Assembly: GCF_964340395.1 (NCBI RefSeq)
Contig: NC_135559.1
Location: forward strand, 23,968,464-24,032,463
Length of the DNA: 64,000 bases
Reading direction: 5' to 3'
From: Glandiceps talaboti
Lineage: Eukaryota; Hemichordata; Enteropneusta; Spengelidae
A program made the position numbers and the translations under genes. The notes beneath the pieces were generated by a model. The model worked only from the letters and a program-made list of their open reading frames with translations, did not search any database and was not told the DNA's origin. Within the stretch, counting starts at the first letter, position 1; each line of letters starts with the position of its first letter. Below are positions 34,701-49,700 of the stretch, piece after piece.

Positions 34701-37700
34701 TGGAGCCATAGATTCAGTCAGTAGACAGGCTATAGTGAATGAGTGTAGTGGAGTCCCTCAAGATTCAGTCAGTAGACAGGCTATAGTGAATGAGTGTAGT
34801 GGAGTCACAGATTCAGTCAGTAGACAGGCTATAGTGAATGAGTGTAGTGGAGTCACAGATTCAGTCAGTAGACAGGTTATAGTGAATGAGTGTAGTGGAG
34901 TCCCTCAAGATTCAGTCAGTAGACAGGCTATAGTGAATGAATGTAGTGGAGTCACAGATTCAGTCAGTAGACAGGCTATAGTGAATGAGTGTAGTGGAGT
35001 CACAGATTCAGTCAGTAGACAGGCTATAATGAATGAGTGTAGTGGAGTCCCTCAAGATTCAGTCAGTAGACAGGCTATAGTGAATGAATGTAGTGGAGTC
35101 ACAGATTCAGTCAGTAGACAGGCTATAGTGAATGAGTGTAGTAGAGTCCCAGATTTAGTCAGTAGACAGGCTATAGTGAATGAGTGTAGTGGAGTCACAG
35201 ATTCAGTCAGTAGACAGGCTATAGTGAATGAGTATAGTGGAGTCACAGATTCAGTCAGTAGACAGGCTATAGTGAATGAGTGTAGTGGAGTCACAGATTC
35301 AGTCAGTAGACAGGCTATAGTGAATGAATGTAGTGGAGTCACAGATTCAGTCAGTAGACAGGCTATAGTGAGTGAGTGTAGTGGAGTCATAGATTCAGTC
35401 AGTAGACAGGCTATAGTGAATGAGTGTAGTGGAGTCATAGATTCAGTCAGTAGACAGGCTAATGTGAATGAGTATAGTGGAGTCAGATATTTAGTCAGCA
35501 GACAGGCTAATGTGAATGAGTATAGTGGAGTCAGATATTTAGTCAGTAGACAGGCTAATGTGAATGAGTGTAGTGGAGTCAGATATTTAGTCAGCAGACA
35601 GGCTAATGTGAATGAGTATAGTGGAGTCAGATATTTAGTCAGCAGACAGGCTAATGTGAATGAGTATAGTGGAGTCAGATATTTAGTCAGTAGACAGGCT
35701 AATGTTAATGAGTATAGTGGAGTCAGATATTTAGTCAGTAGACAGGCTAATGTTAATGAGTATAGTGGAGTCAGATATTTAGTCAGTAGACAGGCTAATG
35801 TGAATGAGTATAGTGGAGTCAGATATTTAGTCAGTAGACAGGCTAATGTGAATGAGTGTAGTGGAGTCAGATATTTAGTCAGCAGACATTTGCAAGGCTA
35901 GGGTGAATGAGTGTGTAAGTGGAGCCACAAATTCGGCTAGTACATATGATAACAAAATCAATAATATTCTTGTTGACATTTCAGTATTGACTTTTTACAG
36001 GGTCAATGATGTGTTGTGAAGGATTCTGTATTGACTTATTGGTTAAACTATCCGACAATTTAAACTTTAGTTATGATGTACATTTAGTGGAAGATGAACG
36101 ATACGGAAGTCTAGAAATTGTAACCACTCCAGCTATGAATCTAGGTGGCAAGGTAAGCTTAAAGGCTTAGAGTATATTGTATTGATTTTGGATTGTTATA
36201 TCTTAAAAATATATAGTACTTCACACACTTCATTTCACATAACAGTCTTGTAGTACTTCACACTTCATTTCACATAAGTCATTAGTACTTTGCACACTTC
36301 ATTTCACATCAGTCTTATAGTACTTCACACACTTCATTTCACATAACAGTCTTGTAGTACTTCACACACTTCATTTCACATAACAGTCTTGTAGTACTTC
36401 ACACTTCATTTCACATAACAGTCTTGTACTTCACACACTTCATTTCACATAACAGTCTTATAGTACTTCACACACTTCATTTCACATAACAGTCTTATAG
36501 TACTTCACACACTTCATTTCACATAAGTCATTAGTACTTCACACACTTCATTTTACATAACAGTCTTGTACTTCACACACTTCATTTCAAATAAGTCATT
36601 AGTACTTCACACACTTCATTTCACATAACAGTCTTGTACTTCACACACTTCATTTCACATAAGTCTTGTAGTATTTCACTTCATTTCACATAAGTCTTAT
36701 AGTACTTCACACACTTCATTTCACATAACAGTCTTATAGTACTTCACGCACTTCATTTCACATAACAGTCTTGTAGTACTTCACACTTCATTTCACATAA
36801 GTCTTGTACTTCACACATTTCATTTCACATAACAGTCTTATAGTACTTCACACTTCATTTCACATAAGTCTTATAGTACTTCACACACTTCATTTCACAT
36901 AACAGTCTTGTAGTACTTCACACTTCATTTCACATAAGTCATTAGTACTTCACACACTTCATTTCACATAACAGTCTTATAGTGCTTCACACACTTCATT
37001 TCACATAACAGTCTTATAGTACTTCACACACTTCATTTCACATAAGTCATTAGTACTTCACACACTTTATTTTACATAACAGTCTTATAGTACTTCACAC
37101 ACTTCATTTCACATAACAGTCTTATAGTACTTCACACATGTCATTTTACATAACAGTCTTGTAGTACTTCACACTTCATTTCACATAACAGTCTTGTAGT
37201 ACTTCACACACTTCATTTTACATAACAGTCTGATAGTACTTCACACATGTCATTTCACATAACAGTCTTGTAGTACTTCACACTTCATTTCACATAACAG
37301 TCTTGTACTTCACACACTTCATTTCACATAAGTCTTATAGTACTTCACACATGTCATTTCACATAACAGTCTTATAGTACTTCACACGTCATTTCACATA
37401 ACAGTCTTATTGTAGTTCACACTTCATTTCACATAACAGTCTTATTGTAGTTCACACTTCATTTCACATAACAGTCTTATTGTAGTTCACACTTCATTTC
37501 ACATAGCAGTCTTATTGTAGTTCACACTTCATTTCACATAGCAGTCTTGTAGTACTTCACACACTTCATTTCACATAAGTCTTATAGTACTTCACACATG
37601 TCATTTCACATAACAGTCTTATTGTAGTTCACACTTCATTTCACATAACAGTCTTATTGTAGTTCACACTTCATTTCACATAGCAGTCTTGTAGTACTTC

Positions 37701-40700
37701 ACACACTTCATTTCACATAAGTCTTATAGTACTTCACACATGTCATTTCACATAACAGTCTTATTGTAGTTCACACTTCATTTCACATAGCAGTCTTGTA
37801 GTACTTCACACACTTCATTTCACATAAGTCTTATAGTACTTCACACTTCATTTCACATAACAGTCTTATAGTACTTCACACACTTCATTTCACATAACAG
37901 TCTTATAATACTTCATACATGTCATTTCACATAACAGTCGTATAGTACTTCACACTTCATTTCACATAACAGTCATATACATGTAGTACGTCCCACTTCA
38001 TTCAACATACTAGTAACAGTCTTGTAGTACTCCACACACTTCATTTCACATAAGTCTTAAAGCACTTCACACGTGTCATTTCACATAACAGTCTTATTGT
38101 AGTTCACACTTCATTTCACATAACAGTCTTATTGTAGTTGATTTGATTTGATTTTATTTTATTTTATTTGGCAAAAAATATTCTCGAAACAAAAAAACAA
38201 AAACGGAAATAACACAAACAAACAAATACAGCATGGAATACCTTTGCCGAGGATAACACAAAAAAGTTTTAACAACTTATTTCCATTGTGGTCCTCCAAC
38301 ATGAAACATTACATAGCATAAAAAACGACGAAAAAAAAAACAGTACATAGCAGACAGAATATACTAAAAAAACTGACTGACCCAGCTACTACATATGGAG
38401 CGAGGCCAGTCTACAGTAAATAAACGAACTCACTTTCTTCCAATTCATACAATTTCTCGTACATAAAAGCTTTAACACTTTTCTTAAAAAGTTGCAAAGA
38501 GCTGACATTACGAATACACGAAGGTAGACTGTTCCAGATTTTTGCGCCAGATAAACGGAATGAATGTTGACTCTGAGTATTGAAGGTTGGAATATAAATA
38601 GAGGAAGAACTAGATCTGGTGTTGTATGAATGCCTACTACCGGTTAGTCTGAAATGATTGGAAAGTAGTTCACACTTCATTTCACATAGCAGTCTTGTAG
38701 TACTTCACACACTTCATTTCACATAAGTCTTATAGTACTTCACACATGTCATTTCACATAACAGTCTTATTGTAGTTCACACTTCATTTCACATAGTCTT
38801 ACAGTTCTTCACACATTTCACATAAGTCATATAGTAGTTCACACTTCATTTCACATAAAAGTGGTATGGTACTTCACACACTTCTTTTCACATAACAGTC
38901 TTATTGTAGTTCACACTTCATTTCACGTAACAGTCATTTAGTAGTTCACACACATTATTTCACATAACAGCCCAATTACAAAAAAGTTTGTGAGACCTTG
39001 ATATTGAAAGTTGAATTATAACAAAGTATTGGAGACCATAACACTAAAAGATGCTGGGGTTTTTTGGCAGACAAATGGTTACACCAAGAAAACGTGGAAT
39101 GGTATGGTTGGTGAACTGATCAATGGCAAAGCAGATATGATAGTAGCACCACTTACTATCAACAATGAAAGAGCTCAGTATATTGACTTCTCCGTACCAT
39201 TCAAGTACCAGGGATTAACTATTTTAGTAAAGAAGGTAAAAAAGCCTAAAGGATGACAGGGAAGGGCAATAGTGGTCAGGGAGATGTGATGGATATTTGG
39301 AGGGAAATATGATGGATATTTGGAGGGAAATATGATGGGAAATATGATGGATTTTGGAAGGAAGTATGATGGATATTTTGAGGGAAATATGATGGATTTT
39401 GGGAGGGAAATACATTCAATTTGGTTCTTGTAAGGAGGGAAAAGTAATTGCCAGATGTTAAATATTTATGACATTGACTCGGTGGCCAATGCATTTTTAG
39501 CACAACTGAACTACAATGTAGGTTCAATAGTGCTATAGGCATCGAGCGGTGTCTGCCCGTCTGTCTGTGTGTGTGTTGCTAACCCAATTGCCATGGTATT
39601 TGGTGGGGACATTACTTGTGGGGTCTAGTTGGGAAATTGTTCAAATGAAAATGATCGCATCACAGGTGTGTGATTTGGGTCAAAAAATGTGATTTTTTGT
39701 CAAAAAACTTAAACTACTGGGCAGATTGGTGCAAAATTTGGTGGGAACATTCTTAAGGGGGTGTAAAGATTTGTTCATGACATGATGATTCCATCAGTAT
39801 TATGCAAATTAGGGCTAAAATGTGTTGTTGTTTTTTAAAAATCTTTAATGTGAAAACTACTTAGCAGATTGGGCTGAAATTTAACAGGGATGCATCTGTG
39901 GGTGTATAGATGAAGAAATATCAAGCATATAATGATCTCGTCAGTTATATGCAAATCTGGTGTAAAGATGTGAATTTTGGTCAAAAATTTATATCTCAAA
40001 AAGTACTTGGTCAGTGAGACTGAAACTTGGAACTTGGACTTGAAACATAGGACTGGTTGATTTTTTCAAAAGTTACAGTATTTTTAGTGTCAAAAATATG
40101 GCTATTTTTCATGACAATTGTTTAGTACCTGATGAGTTGATGTACAATTATAGTTGTCATGATTTTTAAATCAATTAATCAATCAATCAATCAAAATAAT
40201 TTGTAGAGCAGCAAAATCCAGGCAAAGTTCTGTTCAGGGAAAACAAATTAACTTAAATAACTGAAACCTAGATATTTCAGCATAATACGAACAAGTTTCT
40301 GTGACAGGAGAATATGAATTATGGTTCTTCAAAATTTCCAGGAAATTTTTTGATGTAAAATTGCTAGATTTTGCTAATTATATATTCAAAATGGCCGGCA
40401 TACCGGCACTGTACATATAAATACACATAACATTTTGGAGTTTTTCAAGTGTAACTCTGGTTTAATAGCACAAAATGAAAATAAATTTGTTCCAGTTACA
40501 CATCAGTACTTCATTTACCTGTAGATAAAAAGTGATGTATAAATCTTGGTGTTTATCGATATCATGTCTATGTGGGCTGTATTTTCAACGAAAAATGAAA
40601 GTTGTTTTTGATGAGTTTTTGTCAAATTTGCCAGACCATATCTTTTGAACTACACATTGCAACCCTATGGAATTTTCTATAGTTATCATTTAAGTTGTAA

Positions 40701-43700
40701 TCTTAGTGTAAAAATGCAGAAAGTTAATTTTATTGTTTTTATAGTTTCTTTGTGTTGTTTCTAAATCACTGGAAAATTAACAATCCTTAAAGTGTTCATA
40801 GACACTACCAACTGTGGAGTCTTTGACATGAATATACAATATGTAATAAAAGGTTTAAAACAGAATTTCTTTCAAGCTCAGTATAACTGACTGTTAAATA
40901 ATAAAAGGTTTCATTAATTTTTTTGTCAAAATATCATTTTAGTCCCCGCCGGATGAAGTCCGGGACGGGGACTTATGGATTGGGTTCCGTCCGTCCATCC
41001 GTCCAGAGCCGTTTCGTGGAGATGCCTGGACCGATTTTTTAAAAACTTGGTACAGGGGCAACATACTATGGCATACATATGCACGTCAATTTGTTTCATG
41101 ATACGATCCAATATGGCCGCCTAGCAGCCATTTTGTTTGCGAATTTTCCCTGTCCAAAGCCATAACTCAGACATGCTTGAACAGATCTCATTCAAAGTTG
41201 GTATTAGGACAGTGTTTAATGACATACATGTGCATATTCATTGTTGTCGTGATACGATCCAAAATGGCTGCTTGGCAGCCATTTTGTTTGCGAATTTTCC
41301 ATGTCCAAAGCCATAACTCAGACATGCTTGAACAGATCTTATTCAAAGTTGGTATTAGCACAGTGTTCTATGACATACATGTGCATATCCATTTTTGTCG
41401 TGATACAATCCAATATGGATGGCTGCCTGCCAGCCATTTTGTTGGTGCATTTTTCATGTCCAAAGCCATAACTCAGACATGCTTGAACAGGTCCCCCACC
41501 CCCACCCCCTGTACCCGACCCAACCTTTATTGTTGAATGGTTTATTCTATGACATCATCTTGAAGAGTAGGCATGTCCCATGTCCAACTAGGAGACACAA
41601 AACCCAATCATAGCAGGGGCTATGTCATTCTCAATGACTTGTCACTGTTATGGCATTGGCTGAAAATATGCTGACTCAGCATTTTCTCCGCAAACCTTGG
41701 TTGTATTAAAATAATTATTATGTAATATTGATATCCACCAAATCATTGGAATTTAACCCTTTCAGACCTGACTTTATTTAACGAAAATCTGGTTAGATAG
41801 ATAAAATTTAGCTATGCTCCCAGAAAGTTGAGGCAAAATGTTTAAAATTGCATGAAGGTTTATCCCCATGTCATTCTTTCTTTATACTGAATGCAGTGTG
41901 ATGGGTTGAAACACAGACAGACTGGGACAAGCAGACAAGAGAAACAAAATATGTGGTCTGTCTGCAGTGTGTGAACTTAAGGGAAAATGACTACTGGTCA
42001 TAAGGACCGACATGTAGCAAATGCTGCTGGTCCTTAAGGAAAACTGCTGGTCCATACTCAATGCAGTTCATGTTCACGACCTATATCTACACCCCACCCC
42101 CACCCCCATTTACAGATTAAATGATTTTGAACTTTAATATGATACAACATATCTTTAGATATAAAAGTAATTTAGAGAGTACAACGAATTGTTCACTATC
42201 CACTATTATTTCATACAATTTCCACTCACAGAGTCAAAAAATAATTTGGATGTAAATTTTGGATTCACATGTCAACCGAGTAATTTTTGACTCTGTGAGT
42301 AGAGATTTTCATTTGTAACTATGAACCCAGAGACTATGAATATTCATTCTCGCATAATCTGTTCCTATAGACTATAGTGGTCTGAGACTGAATGTATTCA
42401 TTCCACCATAGAAATACATATCCATAGATTGTAGATAATATGGGTGAATGAATCAATAAATCTACATTATCTGCAATCTCTAAGAGATCACAGTCCTCTC
42501 CTTCCTCTCTGTACGATTCACTAAATTCTGCATCACATAATCCAAAGTCATATTCATCGTCTGTGGCAACAGCTGGTGTAGCTTTCCAACTCTAGGGAAC
42601 GTAGACCCACAAATTCATCATAGCAGAAAGTTTTGTCGCATAACTATCCCTCTTGAAAACTGTTTATTTGCTTTATTTCAATTTCCATCCACACAGTGAC
42701 ACGGAGCGGTTTCGTCTTCCTTCAGTCTTTACAAATATGTAATGAAGCCCCCCCCCCCCCATAAAGCCCTACCCGTATACCCTACCGTGGTGTATATATT
42801 GAGTATCGTCTCTGACTGTTTGTGTAAGAAATCTGACCATGATGAAGAGAACTATGGCTAAACATGTCTTACAGTGCGAGTTTTTTTGACATGATATGGT
42901 AACTGTACTGTAATGTGTCATCCACTATGTACCCGTGTTTGGCATGATGCAGTAATTTTAACATTTCTAAATCTATACGTTGATTACAACATGACAGGAC
43001 GTACATTATCGCATCAAATTGAAAGCAATCAGACTACGCATTTTTTTTACTGTTTTTACCAAAAAAAAACTATCGTACTGAAGATATTTTACGAAGTGTA
43101 CCTGCCTTCTTTATTAGTTAAAACGCCATTTTCAGAGTAGTTTATATGTTTTCCGTCAGTTTGTTTTGATCATGGCCACAGACATGGGGAACTCCGGTAA
43201 ACTGATCGGGAAACCCGCTAACATTTACCGGCTTTAATACCAGCCTTTAAAAAAACAGTGTCTGTTTCGTCTTCCTTCTAAATATCGCCACATACTTTAT
43301 AAATGCAACGTGGAACTGTCTCAAACATGTTAAAAGTTTCATACACTTTACGACAATGATTAAATGATTGCGATATCATGGCGGAAAAAGACGCATGTGC
43401 TGAATGCGTAAAATGAATCTGCATGTCTAAGACGTTCTGATTAGACAAGACAACAATAATTAGAGAATTCAGCCAATCATGTGTTTGCTAACATAATTTC
43501 ATAAAGTAAATGCTGTATGCTATGTCATATGTAGACATGATACCAACATTGGCAACAACACATAGCGAGCTAGCTCTGTGTCACTTGACTTGAACGAGAT
43601 GTCGAGAGTAAAATAGGTAACACAAGATCAGATTCATGTAGGTGAAATTGGATATATCTTTGAATAAATGTTATTATTTACTCCAAATTTCAATCGGTCA

Positions 43701-46700
43701 TGAGGACCGATACGTTGTTGTAATTCTGAAAAACTGTCGGTCCGAACGGAAATCTGTTGGTCTCGGGCCGAAGGACCAGCGTTAATTTCGCACGCTGTCT
43801 GTCTGTGATTATTTGTGCATTGTTCTCTGTGCATTGTTCTCTGTGCATGTACTTTGAGTTGTGTCATTATTACCATCCTTCTATAATTTGATACCCCCTT
43901 CCTAGAAAAGAACATCAATTCTTTCGGTACATGTACACCTTTCACTTGGATAATGAGTAGGTCAAAGTTGATTTTGTCTTTTATTTTTCTTAACAAACAA
44001 AATAAATTTGTTGGGATTGAAACTTCAGGGCATACTTTCTTCAAAACACCTGGCAGGGTCTTGGTAATGAATGTACCAAAATCTACGACAATGTACGCAT
44101 AAAAAGTATAATTTTATGAAAATACTCAATTCGAAGGGCTACGCGTAGAAAGATCATCAATTCTCTGCATTGTGAACGTATCAGACAATGTGAAATACAG
44201 CTATCAGGATGGTAGATGATAAATAAAATTCACAAATCCATTAGAAATATAGCTATTATTAACATGAATACCTACATCTACTGCAACCAGGCAAATATTT
44301 TATTATATCTTCACATAAGGCTACACTATCATCTACATATGGACCTTCACTTGTACTACCAGTCATTTTGAGTAATTCAAACCACAATGCTGGAATCAAC
44401 ACAAAAGTTTTCGCTAGATAAACAATGTGTTCATGTCAACTAATTTTCATGAATTTCACAACAAACTAGTAAAATAACTGAAGTAGCCTGTCGTAAAGAC
44501 TCATTTTGACAAAAACAGCATTAAACACCAAAAAATGTTGCTGAAACTTGACCGATCTACCAACCTGTCCTTGTCTTAAAATTCAACAAGGAACACACAA
44601 AAAGCATACACCTATACAAAAATGGTATGATCCCCTGGATGATTGTCAATTATGGTTATCCTAGCTAGATGTAAACACATGTTCCAGTAGTTCCATTTAA
44701 GAACAGGTAGCTCCAAGATGGAAAAAGTGGGTGCCACGGCATGTACAGTACAGATCGAACAGACATTTTTGAGGGTGGTGCGTTCAGCATGAAGTGGCAA
44801 GTTTATTGTTGTGATAGAAACTTTAAAACCCTTATATTCAATGAAATTTCTCACAACTATACAACAATTACTCTTCTTTATAATGCTTTTTTTCCAACAA
44901 GAAATTATGCAATATAAGCTGAGATACATATTTTCAAACTTTAGGGAAAGTGTAATGGCAACGTACTCGTGTACAGCGCGTTGTATCAAATGTCACACCA
45001 TATCAGTATGGCTTTGACCACCCTATCAGATTGAGCAATTGATAAATGAATGAACAATAGATATACTGATAGCAAATCACAATCAATCACAATTGATAAT
45101 GTCAGCCATATCTGTGGTATTGGCAAAGATGTCCAGTTTAGCTCCATTGTGATTTGTTGTAAGTATAGTCATTACTATGACATATATTGGATATAGATGA
45201 CATAACTTCTAAAATCTTGTTATCTTACAGAAAGACCATGGTAGTAGTTTTGCATCATTTTTCCAACCCTTTGAGACAGCTCTATGGTTGTTGATAGGTT
45301 TAGCTGTACACATAGTAGCCCTGATTCTCTATGTATTGGATCGGTTTAGTCCATTTGGTCGTTTCAAGTCATCACAAAGCTCAGATGATCAAGATGCCTT
45401 AACGTTATCATCTGCAATGTGGTTTTCATGGGGTGTATTGTTAAACAGTGGAATGGGAGAAGGTATGTTGAGTGACTTAGTGCCTCAATGACTTAATGAC
45501 ACATAGTGACTTAATAATAAATAAATGACTTAATAACTCAGTGACTTAATGACAGACTTAGTGACCTGCTGACATAGTGACTCAATCACTAGTGACCTAA
45601 TGACTTAGTGACTTCATGACTCAATGACTTAGTGACTCAATAACTTAGTGACTTAGTGACTCAATAACTTAGTGACTTAATGACTTGGTGACTTAATGAC
45701 TTGGTGACTCAATGACTTAGTGACTCAGTGACTTTAAGTTAGTGTCATGTTTAACAGTTGACTGACAGAAGGCCTTGCAATGACAGTGACTTGATGACAT
45801 AACTTAGTGTCTTGTTAAAAGTTGGTAAAAATCATGATGTGATTTTAAATGCATACTACTTCGCTTGTGTGTGGTGTTATATCAATGTACACAGAGTTGC
45901 TAATGATGGACACACACACACACACACACGTCAGAAGTAGATTTCAACCTGAACTGTTACAGTAACATATTTTTTCAGATTTTAAAATGTTTTCAATATT
46001 TGATCCATTGCTTTGCCTCTTATTGTGGTATTTATGTATATAATCTTCTAGGTAAAGTTTTAAAAATCTAAATCAATTTCGAAAACTTTAAACCCAATTT
46101 AGTGTTTGTGAATATACAGGTACACCACGGAGTTTAAGTGCTAGAGTACTTGGTATGGTGTGGGCAGGGTTTGCTATGATTATGGTGGCATCTTACACTG
46201 CAAACTTAGCTGCATTCCTTGTGTTGGACAGACCAGAATCTAGTATTACTGGAATTAATGACCCCAGGGTGAGTATCGCCATGTTACATGTTAAAATGAT
46301 CTCAAGATTATGTGAAGACTATCTTGAATATATAAATGATTTTATGAACATACAAATTATAAATTGGAATAATAATGCCTGTAAATCCTTCTCCCCACAG
46401 AGTTAAAAGTATAAAGAATCACTGTGTTTCTATAGGTCTGTGCTAAGGGGAATAATTATGAAAGTGTTGTGAACAGTGTAGGAAAGCACTACATGTATAT
46501 AAAAACTAATACATTATTGACGGCATTACTGAAATATTTTGAGATATCATTCCACAGTCACACACAGACACACACACACACACACACAGACACACACACA
46601 CACACACACACTCACACACACACACACACATACATACATACATACATACATACATACATACATACATACATACATACATACATACATACATACATACATA

Positions 46701-49700
46701 CATACATACATACATACATACATACACACACAATCTGACATTAATAATGACATTACCCATCCTTTTAGAAGCACTGTATTCAACAGGGACTACCCTTTGA
46801 AGTAACTAGAGTAAGTACAGAAGTAACACGGCTGATGTATTTATTAATATGCAGAAGTCATGAAGTTACTAATGAAATCCAATTTCATTCTTAAAAAACA
46901 AATTTATATTTGTGCAGTATGTGACATCAGGAATACATTTATGTGACTGATTTATAATGATATTGATGAGTACTGATAATGTAATAAAGTATGTGACTGA
47001 TTTATAATGACATTGATGAGTACTGATAATGTAATAATTAAAGTATGTGACTGATTTATAATGACATTGATGAGTACTGGTAATGTAATAAAGTATGTGA
47101 CTGATTTATAATGACATTGATGAGTTCTGGTAATGTAATAAAGTATGTGACTGATTTGTAATGACATTGATGAGTACTGATAATGTAATAAAGTATGTGA
47201 CTGATTTATAATGACATTGATGAGTACTGATAATGTAATAAAGTATGTGACTGATTTATAATGACATTGATGAGTACTGATAATGTAATAAAGTATGTGA
47301 CTGATTTATAATGATATTGATGAGTACTGATAATGTAATAAAGTATGTGACTGATTTATAATGATATTGATGAGTACTGATAATGTAATAATTAAAGTAT
47401 GTGACTGATTTATAATGACATTGATGAGTACTGATAATGTAATAAAGTATGTGACTGATTTATAATGATATTGATGAGTACTGATAATGTAATAAAGTAT
47501 GTGACTGATTTATAATGATATTGATGAGTACTGGTAATGTAATAATTAAAGTATGTGGCTGATTTATAATGACATTGATGAGTACTGGTAATGTAATAAT
47601 TAAAGTATGTGACTGATTTATAATGACATTGCTGAGTATTGGTAATGTAATAAAGTATGTGACTGATTTATAATGACATTGCTGAGTACTGGTAATGTAA
47701 TAAAGTATGTGACTGATTTATAATGACATTGATGAGTACTGGTAATGTAATAAAGTATGTGACTGATTTATAATGATATTGATGAGTACTGGTAATGTAA
47801 TAAAGTATGTGACTGATTTATAATGACATTGATGAGTACTGATAATGTAATAAAGTATGTGACTGATTTATAATGACATTGATGAGTACTGATAATGTAA
47901 TAATTAAAGTATGTGACTGATTTATAATGACATTGATGAGTACTGGTAATGTAATAAAGTATGTGACTGATTTATAATGACATTGATGAGTACTGGTAAT
48001 GTAATAAAGTATGTGACTGATTTATAATGACATTGATGAGTTCTGGTAATGTAATAAAGTATGTGACTGATTTGTAATGACATTGATGAGTACTGATAAT
48101 GTAATAAAGTATGTGACTGATTTATAATGACATTGATGAGTACTGATAATGTAATAAAGTATGTGACTGATTTATAATGACATTGATGAGTACTGATAAT
48201 GTAATAAAGTATGTGACTGATTTATAATGATATTGATGAGTACTGATAATGTAATAAAGTATGTGACTGATTTATAATGATATTGATGAGTACTGATAAT
48301 GTAATAATTAAAGTATGTGACTGATTTATAATGACATTGATGAGTACTGATAATGTAATAAAGTATGTGACTGATTTATAATGATATTGATGAGTACTGA
48401 TAATGTAATAAAGTATGTGACTGATTTATAATGATATTGATGAGTACTGGTAATGTAATAATTAAAGTATGTGGCTGATTTATAATGACATTGATGAGTA
48501 CTGGTAATGTAATAATTAAAGTATGTGACTGATTTATAATGACATTGATGAGTACTGATAATGTAATAAAGTATGTGACTGATTTATAATGACATTGATG
48601 AGTACTGGTAATGTAATAAAGTATGTGACTGATTTATAATGACATTGATGAGTACTGGTAATGTAATAAAGTATGTGACTGATTTATAATGATATTGATG
48701 AGTACTGGTAATGTAATAAAGTATGTGACTGATTTATAATGACATTGATGAGTACTGGTAATGTAATAATTAAAGTATGTGACTGATTTATAATGACATT
48801 GATGAGTACTGATAATGTAATAAAGTATGTGACTGATTTATAATGACGTTGATGAGTACTGATAATGTAATAATTAAAGTATGTGACTGATTTATAATGA
48901 CATTGATGAGTACTGATAATGTAATAAAGTATGTGACTGATTTATAATGACATTGATGAGTACTGATAATGTAATAAAGTATGTGACTGATTTATAATGA
49001 CATTGATGAGTACTGGTAATGTAATAATTAAAGTATGTGACTGATTTATAATGACATTGATGAGTACTGATAATGTAATAAAGTATGTGACTGATTTATA
49101 ATGACATTGATGAGTACTGATAATGTAATAATTAAAGTATGTGACTGATTTATAATGACATTGATGAGTACTGGTAATGTAATAAAGTATGTGACTGATT
49201 TGTAATGATATTGATGAGTACTGATAATGTAATAATTAAAGTATGTGACTGATTTATAATGACATTGATGAGTACTGATAATGTAATAAAGTATGTGACT
49301 GATTTATAATGACATTGATGAGTACTGGTAATGTAATAAAGTATGTGACTGATTTATAATGACATTGATGAGTACTGATAATGTAATAAAGTATGTGACT
49401 GATTTATAATGACATTGATGAGTACTGATAATGTAATAATTAAAGTATGTGACTGATTTATGACATTGATGAGTACTGGTAATGTAATAAAGTATGTGAC
49501 TGATTTATAATGACATTGATTAGTACTGGTAATGTAATAAAGTATGTGACTGATTTATAATGATATTGATGAGTACTGGTAATGTAATAAAGTATGTGAC
49601 TGATTTGTAATGACATTGATGAGTACTGATAATGTAATAAAGTATGTGACTGATTTATAATGACATTGATGAGTACTGGTAATGTAATAAAGTATGTGAC

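Noticed and set aside
34348-35901. 517-residue open frame read as a repetitive protein gene
   Set aside because: It lies wholly in a 48-bp tandem array inside a GRIN1 intron. Open frames exist on both strands because the period is a multiple of three, and there is no start context or splice support.
43634-44044. 136-residue minus-strand frame in a GRIN1 intron
   Set aside because: No domain recognised, overlaps a GGTCC-type repeat scrap, antisense to the host gene.
46469-46805. Frames such as [14 protein letters not shown] and MYVCMYVC
   Set aside because: Translations of (CA)n and (CATA)n microsatellites.
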